Counted from the stretch's first letter, positions 18,611 through 26,630 are shown. The stretch: 64,000 nt of DNA from Flavobacteriaceae bacterium PS02293 (GCA_029960045.1 JASCOV010000004.1:310001-374000), one strand, 5' to 3'. The notes: a model not told the origin generated them from the letters alone. Translations and numbers: made by a program.

Positions 18611-19129
18611 TTAATCACCAGTATTTTCCCTCAAAAGTTCAAACAAATCTTCCGCGCCACCATCGAATTTCTTCCCATTCACAAAGAAAGAAGGTGTTCC
18701 GTTCACGCCGCTCATAATTCCGCTTTCAAAATCTGAATCAACCTTGTCTGCCAGTTCAGTACTTTCCAAATCCTTTTCAAATTGAGGAATGTTCAGTTTT
18801 AATTGTTCCGCCAGCTTCATCAGTAAGTTCTCATTCAAATCTCTCTGGTTTTCATAAATCGAATCGTGCATTTCCCAGAATTTCCCCTGAAGATTGGCGG
18901 CTTCAGCTGCAATGGCCGCCGGTCTTGCATATTGATGCATTTCAGACAATGGAAAGTTTCTGAAAACAAATTTAATTTGACTTCCAAATTCTTTCATCAA
19001 TTCCTTCAGAACCGGATAAGCAGCGCCACAGTAAGGACATTGATAATCGCCGTATTCAACAATCACAAGGTCGGCTTCTAAGTTGCCTTGTGCGTGGTCA
19101 GCTTGACTGACGTTTGGTTTTAGTGACAT
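18611..19129 (-). CDS. DsbA-family thioredoxin-fold protein (cytoplasmic)
   Basis: This 172-residue thiol-disulphide oxidoreductase has the DsbA/FrnE-like fold. The active site YGDYQCPYCGAAYP (Cys31, Cys34) and the cis-proline loop NGTPSFFVNGKKFDG are intact, with a helical insertion between. No signal peptide is present, so it acts in the cytoplasm. It is the last gene of a tight operon (bicupin, DUF1275, peroxiredoxin, DsbA-like; gaps 25, 4 and 3 bases), which suggests a joint role in redox stress. Its stop codon forms the end of a repeat-like AT-rich tail. Confidence 0.92.
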   Translation of the reverse strand: MSLKPNVSQADHAQGNLEADLVIVEYGDYQCPYCGAAYPVLKELMKEFGSQIKFVFRNFPLSEMHQYARPAAIAAEAANLQGKFWEMHDSIYENQRDLNENLLMKLAEQLKLNIPQFEKDLESTELADKVDSDFESGIMSGVNGTPSFFVNGKKFDGGAEDLFELLRENTGD

Positions 19130-19132
19130 AAT

Positions 19133-19594
19133 TTATTTTGTGTTAAGGTTTTCTAAAGCGTCTAAAATTCCGTCTGCGCCAGGATTGATGGCGGTAGGAG
19201 AAAGGTAACTCCATTCGATGACTCCGTCTTTATTGATGACGAAAAGAGCTCTTTTACATTCACCTTCTTCATCGTCATAAACACCATATTGTTTTGCAAT
19301 TTCTCCTTTAGCTTCAAAGTCTGCGAGTAAAGGAAAATGTAAATTTCTAGATTGTGAAAATGCCAAATGACACCATTTGCTGTCTACAGAAATTCCGAAA
19401 ATCTCTGCATCGTATTTCTTGAAAAACTTCAAAGTTTCATTATACAAAGCCATCTGGTCGCTGCAAACCGGACTCCAGTCTGCCGGATAAAAAGCAAGGA
19501 TGACATTCTTTCCTTTGAATTCTGAGAGTGTAATTTTCTGGTCTGGCGTTGCGTACAAAGTGAAATCTGGAGCAACATCGTTTTTCTGTAACAT
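19133..19594 (-). CDS. Peroxiredoxin (AhpC/Bcp type)
   Basis: This 153-residue thiol peroxidase reduces hydrogen peroxide or organic peroxides. The peroxidatic site is FYPADWSPVCSDQM (Cys44, with the usual preceding Pro and a conserved S/T-x-x-C spacing). Strands and helices follow the AhpC/TSA thioredoxin fold, with GEIAKQYGVYDDEEGECKRALFVINKDGVI toward the C-terminus. Cys in EGECKRALF is a candidate partner cysteine. It lies 4 bases after the DUF1275 gene and 3 before the DsbA-like protein, which could serve as its reductant (inference from adjacency). Confidence 0.92.
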   Translation of the reverse strand: MLQKNDVAPDFTLYATPDQKITLSEFKGKNVILAFYPADWSPVCSDQMALYNETLKFFKKYDAEIFGISVDSKWCHLAFSQSRNLHFPLLADFEAKGEIAKQYGVYDDEEGECKRALFVINKDGVIEWSYLSPTAINPGADGILDALENLNTK

Positions 19595-19598
19595 AATA

Positions 19599-20300
19599 TT
19601 AGTTTTTAGCGTTAATTTTTGAAATCAATATTCCGCAAATCATTAGTAGTAATGCCGGAATCATCAAAGTCCATTTTCTAAAATAACACAGTAGGAAGGG
19701 AGCGATGAACGCACCGGATAAAAATCCTACCCACAAGAGCAAAAGATGAGTGGCGTTGGATTGATATTCCTTTTTTTCTGCTTTATCTTTCGTCATCGTC
19801 AGCATTGCGGTGTTTCTTGCCAAGCTGTTCAAAGTTCCCGTCACGAAGTCTGTATTTACTTTTTGGTTGCCTACAGAAGTCACAATCGTATTCATCATAC
19901 CCATTGAAAATCCGACGGTTGCAATAGATGATGGATTATTGATATCATAAAAATAAGCAATAATTGAATAGAAAATGAGAATTCCGGAAACTATGTAAAA
20001 TGTTAATATTTGGTTCTTAATCCTCTTCCATAATGAAAGGCAGGTTCCTGCGTAAATTCCTAATAAAAAACAACTTATGACTGTAATTGAGGTAATAATG
20101 ATTCCAGATTTACCCGTTGAAATGGCCGCGCCCAGTGAAGTGGTGTTTCCACTCATAAAAGAAACGTACGTTTTCCATTGTATCAAACCAATTGCATCAA
20201 TATAACCTGCAATCAAAGCTAAAAATATAGCCAATCTCTCTTGCATCTTAATAGAATTAGATGAAACGAAACTGTTTGTTTTGATGGCAGAATGATCCAT
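19599..20300 (-). CDS. YoaK/DUF1275 family membrane protein
   Basis: This 233-residue polytopic protein has about six membrane segments and the DUF1275 signature GYIDAIGLIQWKTYVSFMSGNTTSLG near the N-terminus, a YoaK-family hallmark. A second conserved segment is GFSMGMMNTIVTSVGNQKVNTDFVTGTLNSLA. Function of the family is not established. Translation may begin at the internal Met19 (MQERLAIFLALIAGY), since the first 18 residues are polar. It follows the bicupin gene by 25 bases and precedes peroxiredoxin by 4. Confidence 0.88.
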   Translation of the reverse strand: MDHSAIKTNSFVSSNSIKMQERLAIFLALIAGYIDAIGLIQWKTYVSFMSGNTTSLGAAISTGKSGIIITSITVISCFLLGIYAGTCLSLWKRIKNQILTFYIVSGILIFYSIIAYFYDINNPSSIATVGFSMGMMNTIVTSVGNQKVNTDFVTGTLNSLARNTAMLTMTKDKAEKKEYQSNATHLLLLWVGFLSGAFIAPFLLCYFRKWTLMIPALLLMICGILISKINAKN

Positions 20301-20325
20301 TATTCAGAGAGATTTAATTCAAATC

Positions 20326-21372
20326 TTATTTCTCAGGCTGAATGAACACTTTCTCAGTCGGGAATTTCTCAATTTCACCTTCTTTTAAACCAAAATTAGT
20401 AGTGACAACATCTTTCGGATTTCCGGCAAGCCATTCGCTTAAGTCAATCGATTCATATTTTCCGCTGTTGAAGCCAATCAGAATTCTGCAAACCGTGTCG
20501 CCTGTATTTTTGATGTAATGTCCGGCCCCCATCGGAACATAACCGACATCGCCTGCGCTGAATTGTTCGGTAACAATCGTACTTTCCGCCAAGAAAACCG
20601 ACATTTCTGCTTGTCCAGAAATAAAATATTGCCATTCGTCCGCATTCGGATGCCAATGCATTTCTCTCAAAGCGCCGGGTTGAAGTTCCAAAACAGAACC
20701 TGCCATCGTTTTACTGATTGGGAATTCTTTGCTCGTTACCAATCTCTGTAAACCACCTCCGGGAATGATTCTCGGCTGTTGAGAATGCAACGGATAACGG
20801 TGAAGATTGGTCAATTCTATATCAGATTCCTCGAGTCTTGCGGTGGCATTGAAAGACAATTCATCAGGAACAATTCCTGCGGCGAAATACGCTTCTTTTT
20901 GTGGTAATGCAGCCACTTCTTCTAAAGTTAAACCTAAATTCTGAGCAACAATTTCAGGGGGAACAGATGAAACAAAATCAGTCACGCTGAACGTGTGGTC
21001 TTCAGAAAAATTACCGTTATCGAAAATCAAAATGAAATGACATTCTTCCGTTCCTGTAGCCTGAATCGAGTGACCGTAACCTTTTGGAAAATACCAAACA
21101 TCTCCGGGTTCGAAATTATCAGTGTAACTTTTTCCATCAGGATGAATAATAGTCGTACGAACCGTTCCCGAAATCACATACGCCCATTCAGCAGCGTTGG
21201 CGTGCCAGTGTAATTCTCTCATACTTCCTGGTTGCAACCTCATCGAAACTCCTGCAATACCTATTGAAGCTGGGAAATCTTTTACGGAGGCACCTCTTGT
21301 AGTTCCGCCATCGTTCGTGCGAGATTCTTTTTTCTCTAATTCGTATTTGAAACTCAAAGATTCTGTGTTCAT
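20326..21372 (-). CDS. Bicupin, oxalate decarboxylase-like (OxdC family)
   Basis: This 348-residue protein has two cupin domains, each with a complete Mn-binding set: His55, His57, Glu62 and His101 in the first, and His239, His241, Glu246 and His285 in the second. The lid after domain one reads SEDHT (123-127). The lid of B. subtilis oxalate decarboxylase is SENST with catalytic Glu162, so the equivalent Glu124 is kept, which favours decarboxylation over oxidation (family knowledge plus inference). No signal peptide is present. It leads a four-gene operon with DUF1275, peroxiredoxin and DsbA-like proteins, and its promoter region carries the shared 9-12-9 direct repeat. Oxalate as substrate is likely but untested. 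Confidence 0.88.
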   Translation of the reverse strand: MNTESLSFKYELEKKESRTNDGGTTRGASVKDFPASIGIAGVSMRLQPGSMRELHWHANAAEWAYVISGTVRTTIIHPDGKSYTDNFEPGDVWYFPKGYGHSIQATGTEECHFILIFDNGNFSEDHTFSVTDFVSSVPPEIVAQNLGLTLEEVAALPQKEAYFAAGIVPDELSFNATARLEESDIELTNLHRYPLHSQQPRIIPGGGLQRLVTSKEFPISKTMAGSVLELQPGALREMHWHPNADEWQYFISGQAEMSVFLAESTIVTEQFSAGDVGYVPMGAGHYIKNTGDTVCRILIGFNSGKYESIDLSEWLAGNPKDVVTTNFGLKEGEIEKFPTEKVFIQPEK

Positions 21373-21420
21373 AATATTATTTTTTAGTGATTATTAATAA
21401 GTGTTTGTCTTTATTTCTAT

Positions 21421-21490
21421 TGTAAAATTACTCCTGAATCAGCGGTTTTTCAGACCTAATTCGGTGAACGGGCAAAATGAGTCGTTGAGT
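21421..21490 (-). promoter_or_regulatory. Putative LytTR-type activator site plus -10 element for the bicupin operon
   Basis: The plus strand shows TCGGTGAAC (21461-21469), a 12-base spacer and TCGTTGAGT (21482-21490), a direct repeat with 21-base period. Exactly 30 bases away on the gene side is TGTAAAATTA (21421-21430), i.e. TAATTTTACA in coding orientation, a degenerate -7 element. The same layout with the same 30-base gap precedes the SRPBCC-like and dps genes. Nine-base direct repeats with a 12-base spacer are the known geometry of LytTR-domain regulators. Confidence 0.6.
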
Positions 21491-21522
21491 TTTATGAATA
21501 ATCAGATGATGGTTTTTTTTCA

Positions 21523-21674
21523 GCTCCATAGGAGCATCCTGTTAATATAATGACATATTAAGTGAGGCGAGTTCCGTAGGAACGACCTGATAATTATGGG
21601 CTCACACGTCGCTCTTACAGAGCCTTAATTTATTTGCATCTATTAATCTATTAGCAGATAATCCCGATGGGATT
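21523..21674. repeat. Cluster of four 13-base mini-hairpins
   Basis: GCTCCATAGGAGC (21523), GTTCCGTAGGAAC (21571), GCTCTTACAGAGC (21611) and ATCCCGATGGGAT (21661) are all 5-bp arms around a 3-base loop, spaced 48, 40 and 50 bases apart. They resemble short REP-like repeats found between flavobacterial genes. They occupy the 449-base gap between the bicupin operon and the SRPBCC-like gene; apart from the regulatory site and terminator described separately I see no gene in it. Confidence 0.6.
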
Positions 21675-21768
21675 GTTTTTCATTACGGATAACCTATTTT
21701 AGATTAAAGTAAATGTATTGCGTACTAAACAGATTGCGGGAAACGAAGCACAAAATATTCTAAACACA

Positions 21769-21797
21769 AAAAATCACTGGAAAATTCCAATGATTTT
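21769..21797 (-). terminator. Terminator after the SRPBCC-like gene
   Basis: The minus strand has AAAATCATTGGAA / TTCCAGTGATTTT with one mismatch, followed by a T run. It lies 24 bases past the stop of the gene ending at 21822. Confidence 0.65.
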
Positions 21798-21821
21798 AAT
21801 AAAATAGAACGTGTTAATTTT

Positions 21822-22379
21822 TTAAAAAGGCTGATTGTATTTTCCAGTCAATACTTTGTTTTCGATGCTTTTTGCGAAGTTTGGCGTTTCTTCGTGGTTG
21901 TGAGCGTCGGAAGCGGCTTGTCTTGAAGCGGCTGCGTCAGCAAGATTCACATTGTGTTCTTTCAGGTATTCGAACATTTCAGGAGTTGCCGTTGCGTGAA
22001 TTTCGTTGGTGTACAATGTCGTGTTATCATCGATTTTAGTGGCTTTCAGTTCCCATAAAACCTGAACTTTTGTACGTCCGCCTTTGGTAATTGAATCTGA
22101 GATGGATAACATTCTGCAGTAATCAGGACGATAAACATCCGCAACATAATGCTGAACCATCAAAGCATCTCCGATTGTTTCAACGTTTAAAGAAACCGGT
22201 TCGCCATCAAAAGTAGTAGAAATAGCTGCTCCGATGTGCTGCGTTGAGCATCTTTGATATTCTGCATCGGGAAGATTTAATAACCAATCTGCGATGTTAA
22301 CTTTTTCGATTGGGGCATTGATAATCGCTGTAACTGTAGAGTGAGACAATGCGTTTTCTGGTGTTTGTAGGATTTCCAT
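21822..22379 (-). CDS. SRPBCC-like protein of unknown function
   Basis: This is a 185-residue soluble protein with no signal peptide. The order of strands and the C-terminal helix (NAPIEKVNIADWLLNLPDAEYQRC at the start, VQVLWELKATKIDDNTTLYTNEIHATATPEMFEYL later) resembles the START/SRPBCC small-molecule-binding fold, but I do not recognise a named family and the assignment is tentative. No catalytic residues can be proposed. Its promoter carries the same 9-12-9 repeat and -10 layout as the bicupin operon and dps, so it probably belongs to the same stress response. A 41-bp tandem repeat array lies just upstream of that site. Confidence 0.7.
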   Translation of the reverse strand: MEILQTPENALSHSTVTAIINAPIEKVNIADWLLNLPDAEYQRCSTQHIGAAISTTFDGEPVSLNVETIGDALMVQHYVADVYRPDYCRMLSISDSITKGGRTKVQVLWELKATKIDDNTTLYTNEIHATATPEMFEYLKEHNVNLADAAASRQAASDAHNHEETPNFAKSIENKVLTGKYNQPF

Positions 22380-22420
22380 AATGTTTAAAGTTTAAGTGTT
22401 TGTATTTGTTAATTTGATGG

Positions 22421-22490
22421 TGTAAAGCTACATTCAACAAATTTCAAAATCAATTGGTGTTCGATGAACAGGCGGAAACTGTCGTTAAAT
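22421..22490 (-). promoter_or_regulatory. Putative LytTR-type activator site plus -10 element for the SRPBCC-like gene
   Basis: The plus strand shows TCGATGAAC (22461-22469), a 12-base spacer and TCGTTAAAT (22482-22490). TGTAAAGCTA (22421-22430; TAGCTTTACA in coding orientation) lies exactly 30 bases away on the gene side. Spacing is identical to the sites before the bicupin operon and dps. Confidence 0.6.
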
Positions 22491-22521
22491 GAGAAAAATA
22501 AGATTGTAATATTCAGGAGAA

Positions 22522-22767
22522 AATGCAAATTGTGTTTTAGTTTAAATGAGTTGTTTTGAGAGAATACAAGTTGTGCTTTAGTTTAAACGAGTTGTTTTGA
22601 GGAAAAACAAATTGTGTTTTAGTTTAATCAGGTTGTTTAGAAAGAATACAAGTTGTGTTTTAGTTTAAATGAGTTGTTTTGAAGGAAAGTAAAATGTATT
22701 TTGGTTTAAACAGCTTGTTCAGAGGAAATACAAGTTGAGTTTGAGTTTAAACAAATTGTTTTTAAGA
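22522..22767. repeat. 41-bp tandem repeat array, six copies
   Basis: Six head-to-tail units start at 22522, 22563, 22604, 22645, 22686 and 22727. The shared core TAGTTTAAA recurs at exactly 41-base steps; the fifth unit is the most diverged. Most units also contain two TTGT motifs (unit positions 9-12 and 30-33) 21 bases apart, so these recur every 20-21 bases along the array, i.e. on one face of the helix. The period is not a multiple of three and stops occur, so it is not coding. It lies 32 bases beyond the regulatory site of the SRPBCC-like gene. Confidence 0.85.
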
Positions 22768-22783
22768 AAAGCTTCAAACAAAA

Positions 22784-22816
22784 AAATCCGTCTCAAACAA
22801 AATTGAGACGGATTTT
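22784..22816 (-). terminator. Terminator after the kinase/ABM-protein operon
   Basis: AAATCCGTCTCAA and TTGAGACGGATTT form a perfect 13-bp stem. On the minus strand it is followed by six or more T. It lies 21 bases past the stop at 22837. Confidence 0.88.
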
Positions 22817-22836
22817 ATTTTAGAACTAAATTTTAA

Positions 22837-23388
22837 TTATTTGTAAAGCCATTTCCTAATCAACTTAGTATAGTTCGGCATCACCACGTAAATCACCAGA
22901 AAAACTAGACAGCCGGTACTGACTAATGTATCAAAATATCGATTGGCAGGAATATCCATTAATCTTAAAGAGGGCAATAACAGCAATTGCATCAAGAGCG
23001 ATAAAGGATAAATGGCAGACCAGGTCGCCAGATATTGTTTCCAGCGAACCGGAACTTTGTTGTCTGTTTTTTCGCCATAGAACAGAAAATCCAATCCCGA
23101 TTTGATTTCGTAATTATCTTCTTTTGTGAAAAGCGGATGCGCTTTGTCAATCAGTTTTTTTCTGGTATCAGATTCCATCCAATTTCTAAGATTTTCAATG
23201 GTGTCAAATCGAATGATGACGGTGTAAACAAACGTCAGATTTGGAATTGGGCGCACGATTTGCCAGTCGATAAAACCTTTGGCGCTTTTGGAAACGGGCA
23301 GAATTTCATCCAGCCATTTTTCATATTCAGCCTGTTTGCCGTCGAGAACGTGATGGGTGATAACGACCGATGCGCCTTGAGTTTCCAT
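22837..23388 (-). CDS. ABM-domain protein fused to a membrane tail
   Basis: This 183-residue protein has an N-terminal antibiotic-biosynthesis-monooxygenase (dimeric alpha-beta barrel) domain, about residues 1-100 (VVITHHVLDGKQAEYEKWLDEIL, KGFIDWQIVRP, FDTIENLRNWMES). A linker and two hydrophobic helices (about 120-145 and 155-175) follow. This architecture matches a family often annotated as ABM superfamily enzyme (COG3224), whose function is unknown. It lies 23 bases after the hybrid kinase gene and should be co-transcribed with it, ending at the terminator near 22800. A sensory or quinone-linked redox role is only a guess. Confidence 0.85.
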   Translation of the reverse strand: METQGASVVITHHVLDGKQAEYEKWLDEILPVSKSAKGFIDWQIVRPIPNLTFVYTVIIRFDTIENLRNWMESDTRKKLIDKAHPLFTKEDNYEIKSGLDFLFYGEKTDNKVPVRWKQYLATWSAIYPLSLLMQLLLLPSLRLMDIPANRYFDTLVSTGCLVFLVIYVVMPNYTKLIRKWLYK

Positions 23389-23411
23389 AATGCAATGGGT
23401 TTTTAATTAAT

Positions 23412-25625
23412 TTAATTATCGATGGATTGCATAAACAATTTAGTTTCAAAGAAAGATTTCAACAAAACATCTTTTACTTCTTCCAAAGCCAGTTGCGAGG
23501 CCGGATTTTCCTTGGTTGTTAATTCTAAAATATCTAATTTTTCCTCTAATAAATGAAGCAAACCCATTATCGCCACACTCGATTTTAAATCGTGCGCTCT
23601 CAATTTCAGCAATTTAAAATCCTTGTTGTCGTAAGCCAATTTCAATTCCTGCAAATGAGTAGGAACTTTATCTAAAAACTGTTGCGTCAGGGTTCTTTCA
23701 AAATCCTTGTCGCCATTGCTGATAGACTTCAAATAGGTAAGGTCGATGAACTCGTAATTAGAAATAATTTCTTCAGCTTTTGCTTCGGTATTTTCGTTTT
23801 CTTTCAGTCCGAAATTGGAGATTAATTTGAATAATTCATCTTCCTTTATCGGTTTAGAAATGTATTCGTTCATTCCACGGCTCATACATTTTTCACGTTC
23901 GCCCGCCAAAGCGTGTGCAGTCATTGCGATGATTGGCGTGTTCAGTTTCAGTTCTTCACGGATGGTTTGCGTGGCAACATAGCCGTCCATTTGTGGCATT
24001 TGGATGTCCATTAAAACCAAATCACAATCGTTATTTCTGAGGAATTCTACGGCTTCCAGACCATTGTTTGCCGTATCAAAATCGATGTTCCATTGGGAAA
24101 GGAGATGTTTCATCAGACTTTGATTGATAGCGTTATCATCCACTATTAACACTTTCAAAGGCGCGTTTGTTTTATCTTTAAAATAATCGGTATCAACTTT
24201 CGGAACTACATTAAGCTGTTCTTTCGCAATTGTGTAAGGAATATAAAAATGGAAAGTCGTGCCTTTTCCCTGTTCGCTGATGACTTCGATATCACCGTTC
24301 TGCAACTGAATCAGACTTTTTACAATCGATAAACCAAGTCCGGTTCCGCCGTAATTTCGGGTTGTAGAATCTTCTCCCTGATTGAATCTTTCAAAGACTT
24401 CAATGAGTTTTTCTTTATCAATTCCGATTCCGGTGTCAGAAACTTTAAAGCCGACAACGACTTCATTTTCGGTTTGTTGTTTATTGTAAATTTCGATATT
24501 AATAGTTCCCTGATGCGTAAATTTAATGGCATTTCCGATGAGGTTGACCAAAATTTGAGTTAATCTTGTTGCATCGCCATTCAAAGTATCAGGAATGGAC
24601 GAATCTATTTTACTGGAAATCGTCAATCCTTTTTCTTTGGCTCGTTCTACGAAAAATGTTTCGACAGAATTCACCAATCCATTGATGCTGAATATGCCTT
24701 TGGTAATGCGCATCATTCCGGCTTCGATTTTTGATAAGTCCAGAATATCATTGATAATCGCCATCAAATTTTCTCCGGAACGCTGAATGGAAGAAACAAA
24801 TTCCTTCGAAGTTTCATCCAAAGGTCTTTTCTGTAAAAGGTTGGTAAAGCCCAAAATTCCGCTCAAAGGCGTTCTGATTTCGTGGCTCATATTGGCTAAG
24901 AAATTTTCTTTGGTTTGTGCGGCAACCGATGCTTTTTTTTCTGCAACATCCAATTCCTGAATCAATAATCGCTGACGTTTGAACTGACGAAGAATGTGAT
25001 AACCAACGATTGAACCGCTTAAAATCAAAAGAATCAGAAGGGAAATATCGTACAATCTTGCTTTTTGTCCCATTGCTTCGGTTTCCTTGCTGAGGTCAAC
25101 CATATGAAGTTTTCGACTTTCGTAGATTTTTGCTGTAATGGAAGTGATTTCGTTGGAAATGTTTCTGGCTCTTGGATTGGCAATGGAAGTGTTGTCATCC
25201 ATATTTCCGAGTGTGTAGTAACGAAGCAATAATTTGTCTTTCGTCGTTTTCTTTTCCATTGCGAGAACGCTCAATCTATGAATCAATCTTTCTTCAACAT
25301 TGTCTGAATTGTCTTTTGAAAGGGAATCGAGGAAGTTTTCTATCTGATTGATTTTTTGGTCAATTCCTTCAAGATGAGTCGTGTCATTTGTTGCAATGGA
25401 AGCTCGGATTCTGCTTTCAACACCTAAAATATCACGGTCGATTTCACGCAAATGATTGCTCGAACGTAACTCGTTGAGAAGCTTGTTGTTATTTTGAATA
25501 AGTTCTTTCGTGTTTTGAGCTGAGTTGATTTGAACGGCTATCAATAGGAGAGAACCCGCAATAAATGCGAGAATGATAAAATAACTGAATCGTTTGTTTC
25601 CCATTACTGAGGATATTTTTTTCAT
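23412..25625 (-). CDS. Hybrid sensor histidine kinase with receiver and Hpt domains
   Basis: This is a 737-residue multi-step phosphorelay kinase. Two membrane helices (about 14-32 and 192-212) enclose a 160-residue helical periplasmic sensor region, CHASE3-like by its coiled-coil character. After a short coiled coil come HisKA (NMSHEIRTPLSG, His248), HATPase (NLIGNAIKFT, SDTGIGID, YGGTGLGLSI), a receiver (VDDN, Asp540 in LMDIQMP, Lys591) and an Hpt domain (RAHDLKSS, His678). The chain His-Asp-His implies transfer to a separate response regulator. The LytTR regulator 285 bases upstream is the obvious candidate. The ABM protein follows it. Confidence 0.95.
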   Translation of the reverse strand: MKKISSVMGNKRFSYFIILAFIAGSLLLIAVQINSAQNTKELIQNNNKLLNELRSSNHLREIDRDILGVESRIRASIATNDTTHLEGIDQKINQIENFLDSLSKDNSDNVEERLIHRLSVLAMEKKTTKDKLLLRYYTLGNMDDNTSIANPRARNISNEITSITAKIYESRKLHMVDLSKETEAMGQKARLYDISLLILLILSGSIVGYHILRQFKRQRLLIQELDVAEKKASVAAQTKENFLANMSHEIRTPLSGILGFTNLLQKRPLDETSKEFVSSIQRSGENLMAIINDILDLSKIEAGMMRITKGIFSINGLVNSVETFFVERAKEKGLTISSKIDSSIPDTLNGDATRLTQILVNLIGNAIKFTHQGTINIEIYNKQQTENEVVVGFKVSDTGIGIDKEKLIEVFERFNQGEDSTTRNYGGTGLGLSIVKSLIQLQNGDIEVISEQGKGTTFHFYIPYTIAKEQLNVVPKVDTDYFKDKTNAPLKVLIVDDNAINQSLMKHLLSQWNIDFDTANNGLEAVEFLRNNDCDLVLMDIQMPQMDGYVATQTIREELKLNTPIIAMTAHALAGEREKCMSRGMNEYISKPIKEDELFKLISNFGLKENENTEAKAEEIISNYEFIDLTYLKSISNGDKDFERTLTQQFLDKVPTHLQELKLAYDNKDFKLLKLRAHDLKSSVAIMGLLHLLEEKLDILELTTKENPASQLALEEVKDVLLKSFFETKLFMQSIDN

Positions 25626-25680
25626 AAGTGCTTGTACTTATTTTGAATTATTGAAAACCACTTTAGAATTGTAAAACCAC

Positions 25681-25735
25681 CCCGTCAAAAATTCTTTGAA
25701 TTTTCGCCACCCCTCCAAAGGAGGGGAATTTTGCG
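25681..25735. repeat. Short GC-rich hairpin repeat
   Basis: CCCCTCC (25710-25716) and GGAGGGG (25720-25726) form a perfect 7-bp stem with an AAA loop, flanked by GTCAAAAATTCTTTGAATTTTCGCC on the left side in two parts. It has the look of a flavobacterial intergenic repeat and lies in the leader region of the hybrid kinase gene. Confidence 0.5.
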
Positions 25736-25759
25736 CTCTGATTAGAACGTCGAATTGTC

Positions 25760-25865
25760 GCAGCCCGACTTGAGCGGAAATCCTTTTTTGCTTTGACTTA
25801 ATTTCTATTTAAAACTGAAATCGTCTGCAAAAAAGATTGGGAGCGGAAGGCGGATTAAGCTGCCC
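25760..25865 (-). repeat. Intergenic imperfect-palindrome repeat, copy B (inverted orientation)
   Basis: Starts GCAGCCCGACTTGAGCGGAA and ends GGCGGATTAAGCTGCCC, the reverse complement of copies A, C and D, and lacks the internal insertions. The insertion-like sequence AACCTAACAAAGTGGTTCGAC instead follows it directly outside the element (25866-25898, broken here after 20 bases). It lies between the LytTR regulator and the kinase. Confidence 0.8.
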
Positions 25866-25910
25866 AAACCTAACAAAGTGGTTCGACGTAGTCAAATCAT
25901 TAATAGTCAA

Positions 25911-26606
25911 TTAGAAAACATTCATTCTTGTGTTAAGTGCTTTTCTGTAAGCATCTGCAACGGGAATGAATTTTCCGTTTATCATAATTCCGCCGTCTTG
26001 AAGCGTGTCTATCTTGCCAATAGAAACTATGTAAGACCGATGAACTCTGATAAAATGGTCTTTCGGGAGACGTTCTTCAGCTGTTTTCATCTTGCCGTGA
26101 ATGGCAAACATTTTTTCCCTTGTGTAAAACTTCACGTAATCGCCCATTGCCTCCGCATAAAAAATATCATCGAGCTTCAAACGCCTTGTGATATTGGAAT
26201 CTCTCACGAAAAGGAACTCATCCTTGGTAACTTCTACATCTTCTTTTCGACTGTCAAGAATCGCTTGAGCTTTGCTTACCGCCTGTAAAAATCTCGCAGG
26301 CATCACAGGTTTTAGAAGATAATCTGCGATGTTGAGCTCGAAAGCTTCGAGTGCGTATTCTTTATTTGACGTTGTATAAATAATGATGACGTCTTTTCCA
26401 GAAAGGTTTTTGGTAAGTTCGATTCCTGTCATTTCCGGCATTTCGATGTCGAGGAAAATCAAGTCTACAGAATTGGACTGCAAGTAGTTGTAAGCCTCAA
26501 TCGCATTGGAAAACTCATTGATAATCGTGAGATTTGGGACTTGTTTTGCCAAGTGCGCCAAAGTTGTTCTGGCAATATCGTTGTCATCTACGATTAGAGC
26601 TTTCAT
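25911..26606 (-). CDS. LytTR-family response regulator
   Basis: This 231-residue two-component regulator has an N-terminal receiver (VDDND at 7-10, phospho-acceptor Asp53 in IFLDIEMPEMTG, Lys in YLLKPVMP). A LytTR DNA-binding domain follows (about 135-231; DIFYAEAMGDYVKFYT, HFIRVHRSYIVSIGKID, ADAYRKAL). LytTR proteins bind pairs of nine-base direct repeats with a 12-base spacer. Exactly such repeats precede three transcription units within 5 kb (bicupin operon, SRPBCC-like gene, dps). The hybrid kinase downstream on the same strand is the likely phosphodonor. It has its own -7 element at 26631. Confidence 0.95.
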   Translation of the reverse strand: MKALIVDDNDIARTTLAHLAKQVPNLTIINEFSNAIEAYNYLQSNSVDLIFLDIEMPEMTGIELTKNLSGKDVIIIYTTSNKEYALEAFELNIADYLLKPVMPARFLQAVSKAQAILDSRKEDVEVTKDEFLFVRDSNITRRLKLDDIFYAEAMGDYVKFYTREKMFAIHGKMKTAEERLPKDHFIRVHRSYIVSIGKIDTLQDGGIMINGKFIPVADAYRKALNTRMNVF

Positions 26607-26630
26607 AGGGATAGTTATTTATGGTTCACA

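Noticed and set aside
22522..22767. CRISPR-like array
   Set aside because: The units are head-to-tail with no unique spacers between repeats, and no cas gene is nearby.
25626..25760. LytTR-type autoregulatory site before the hybrid kinase
   Set aside because: A TGTAAAACCA is present, but no nine-base direct repeat lies at the 30-base offset.
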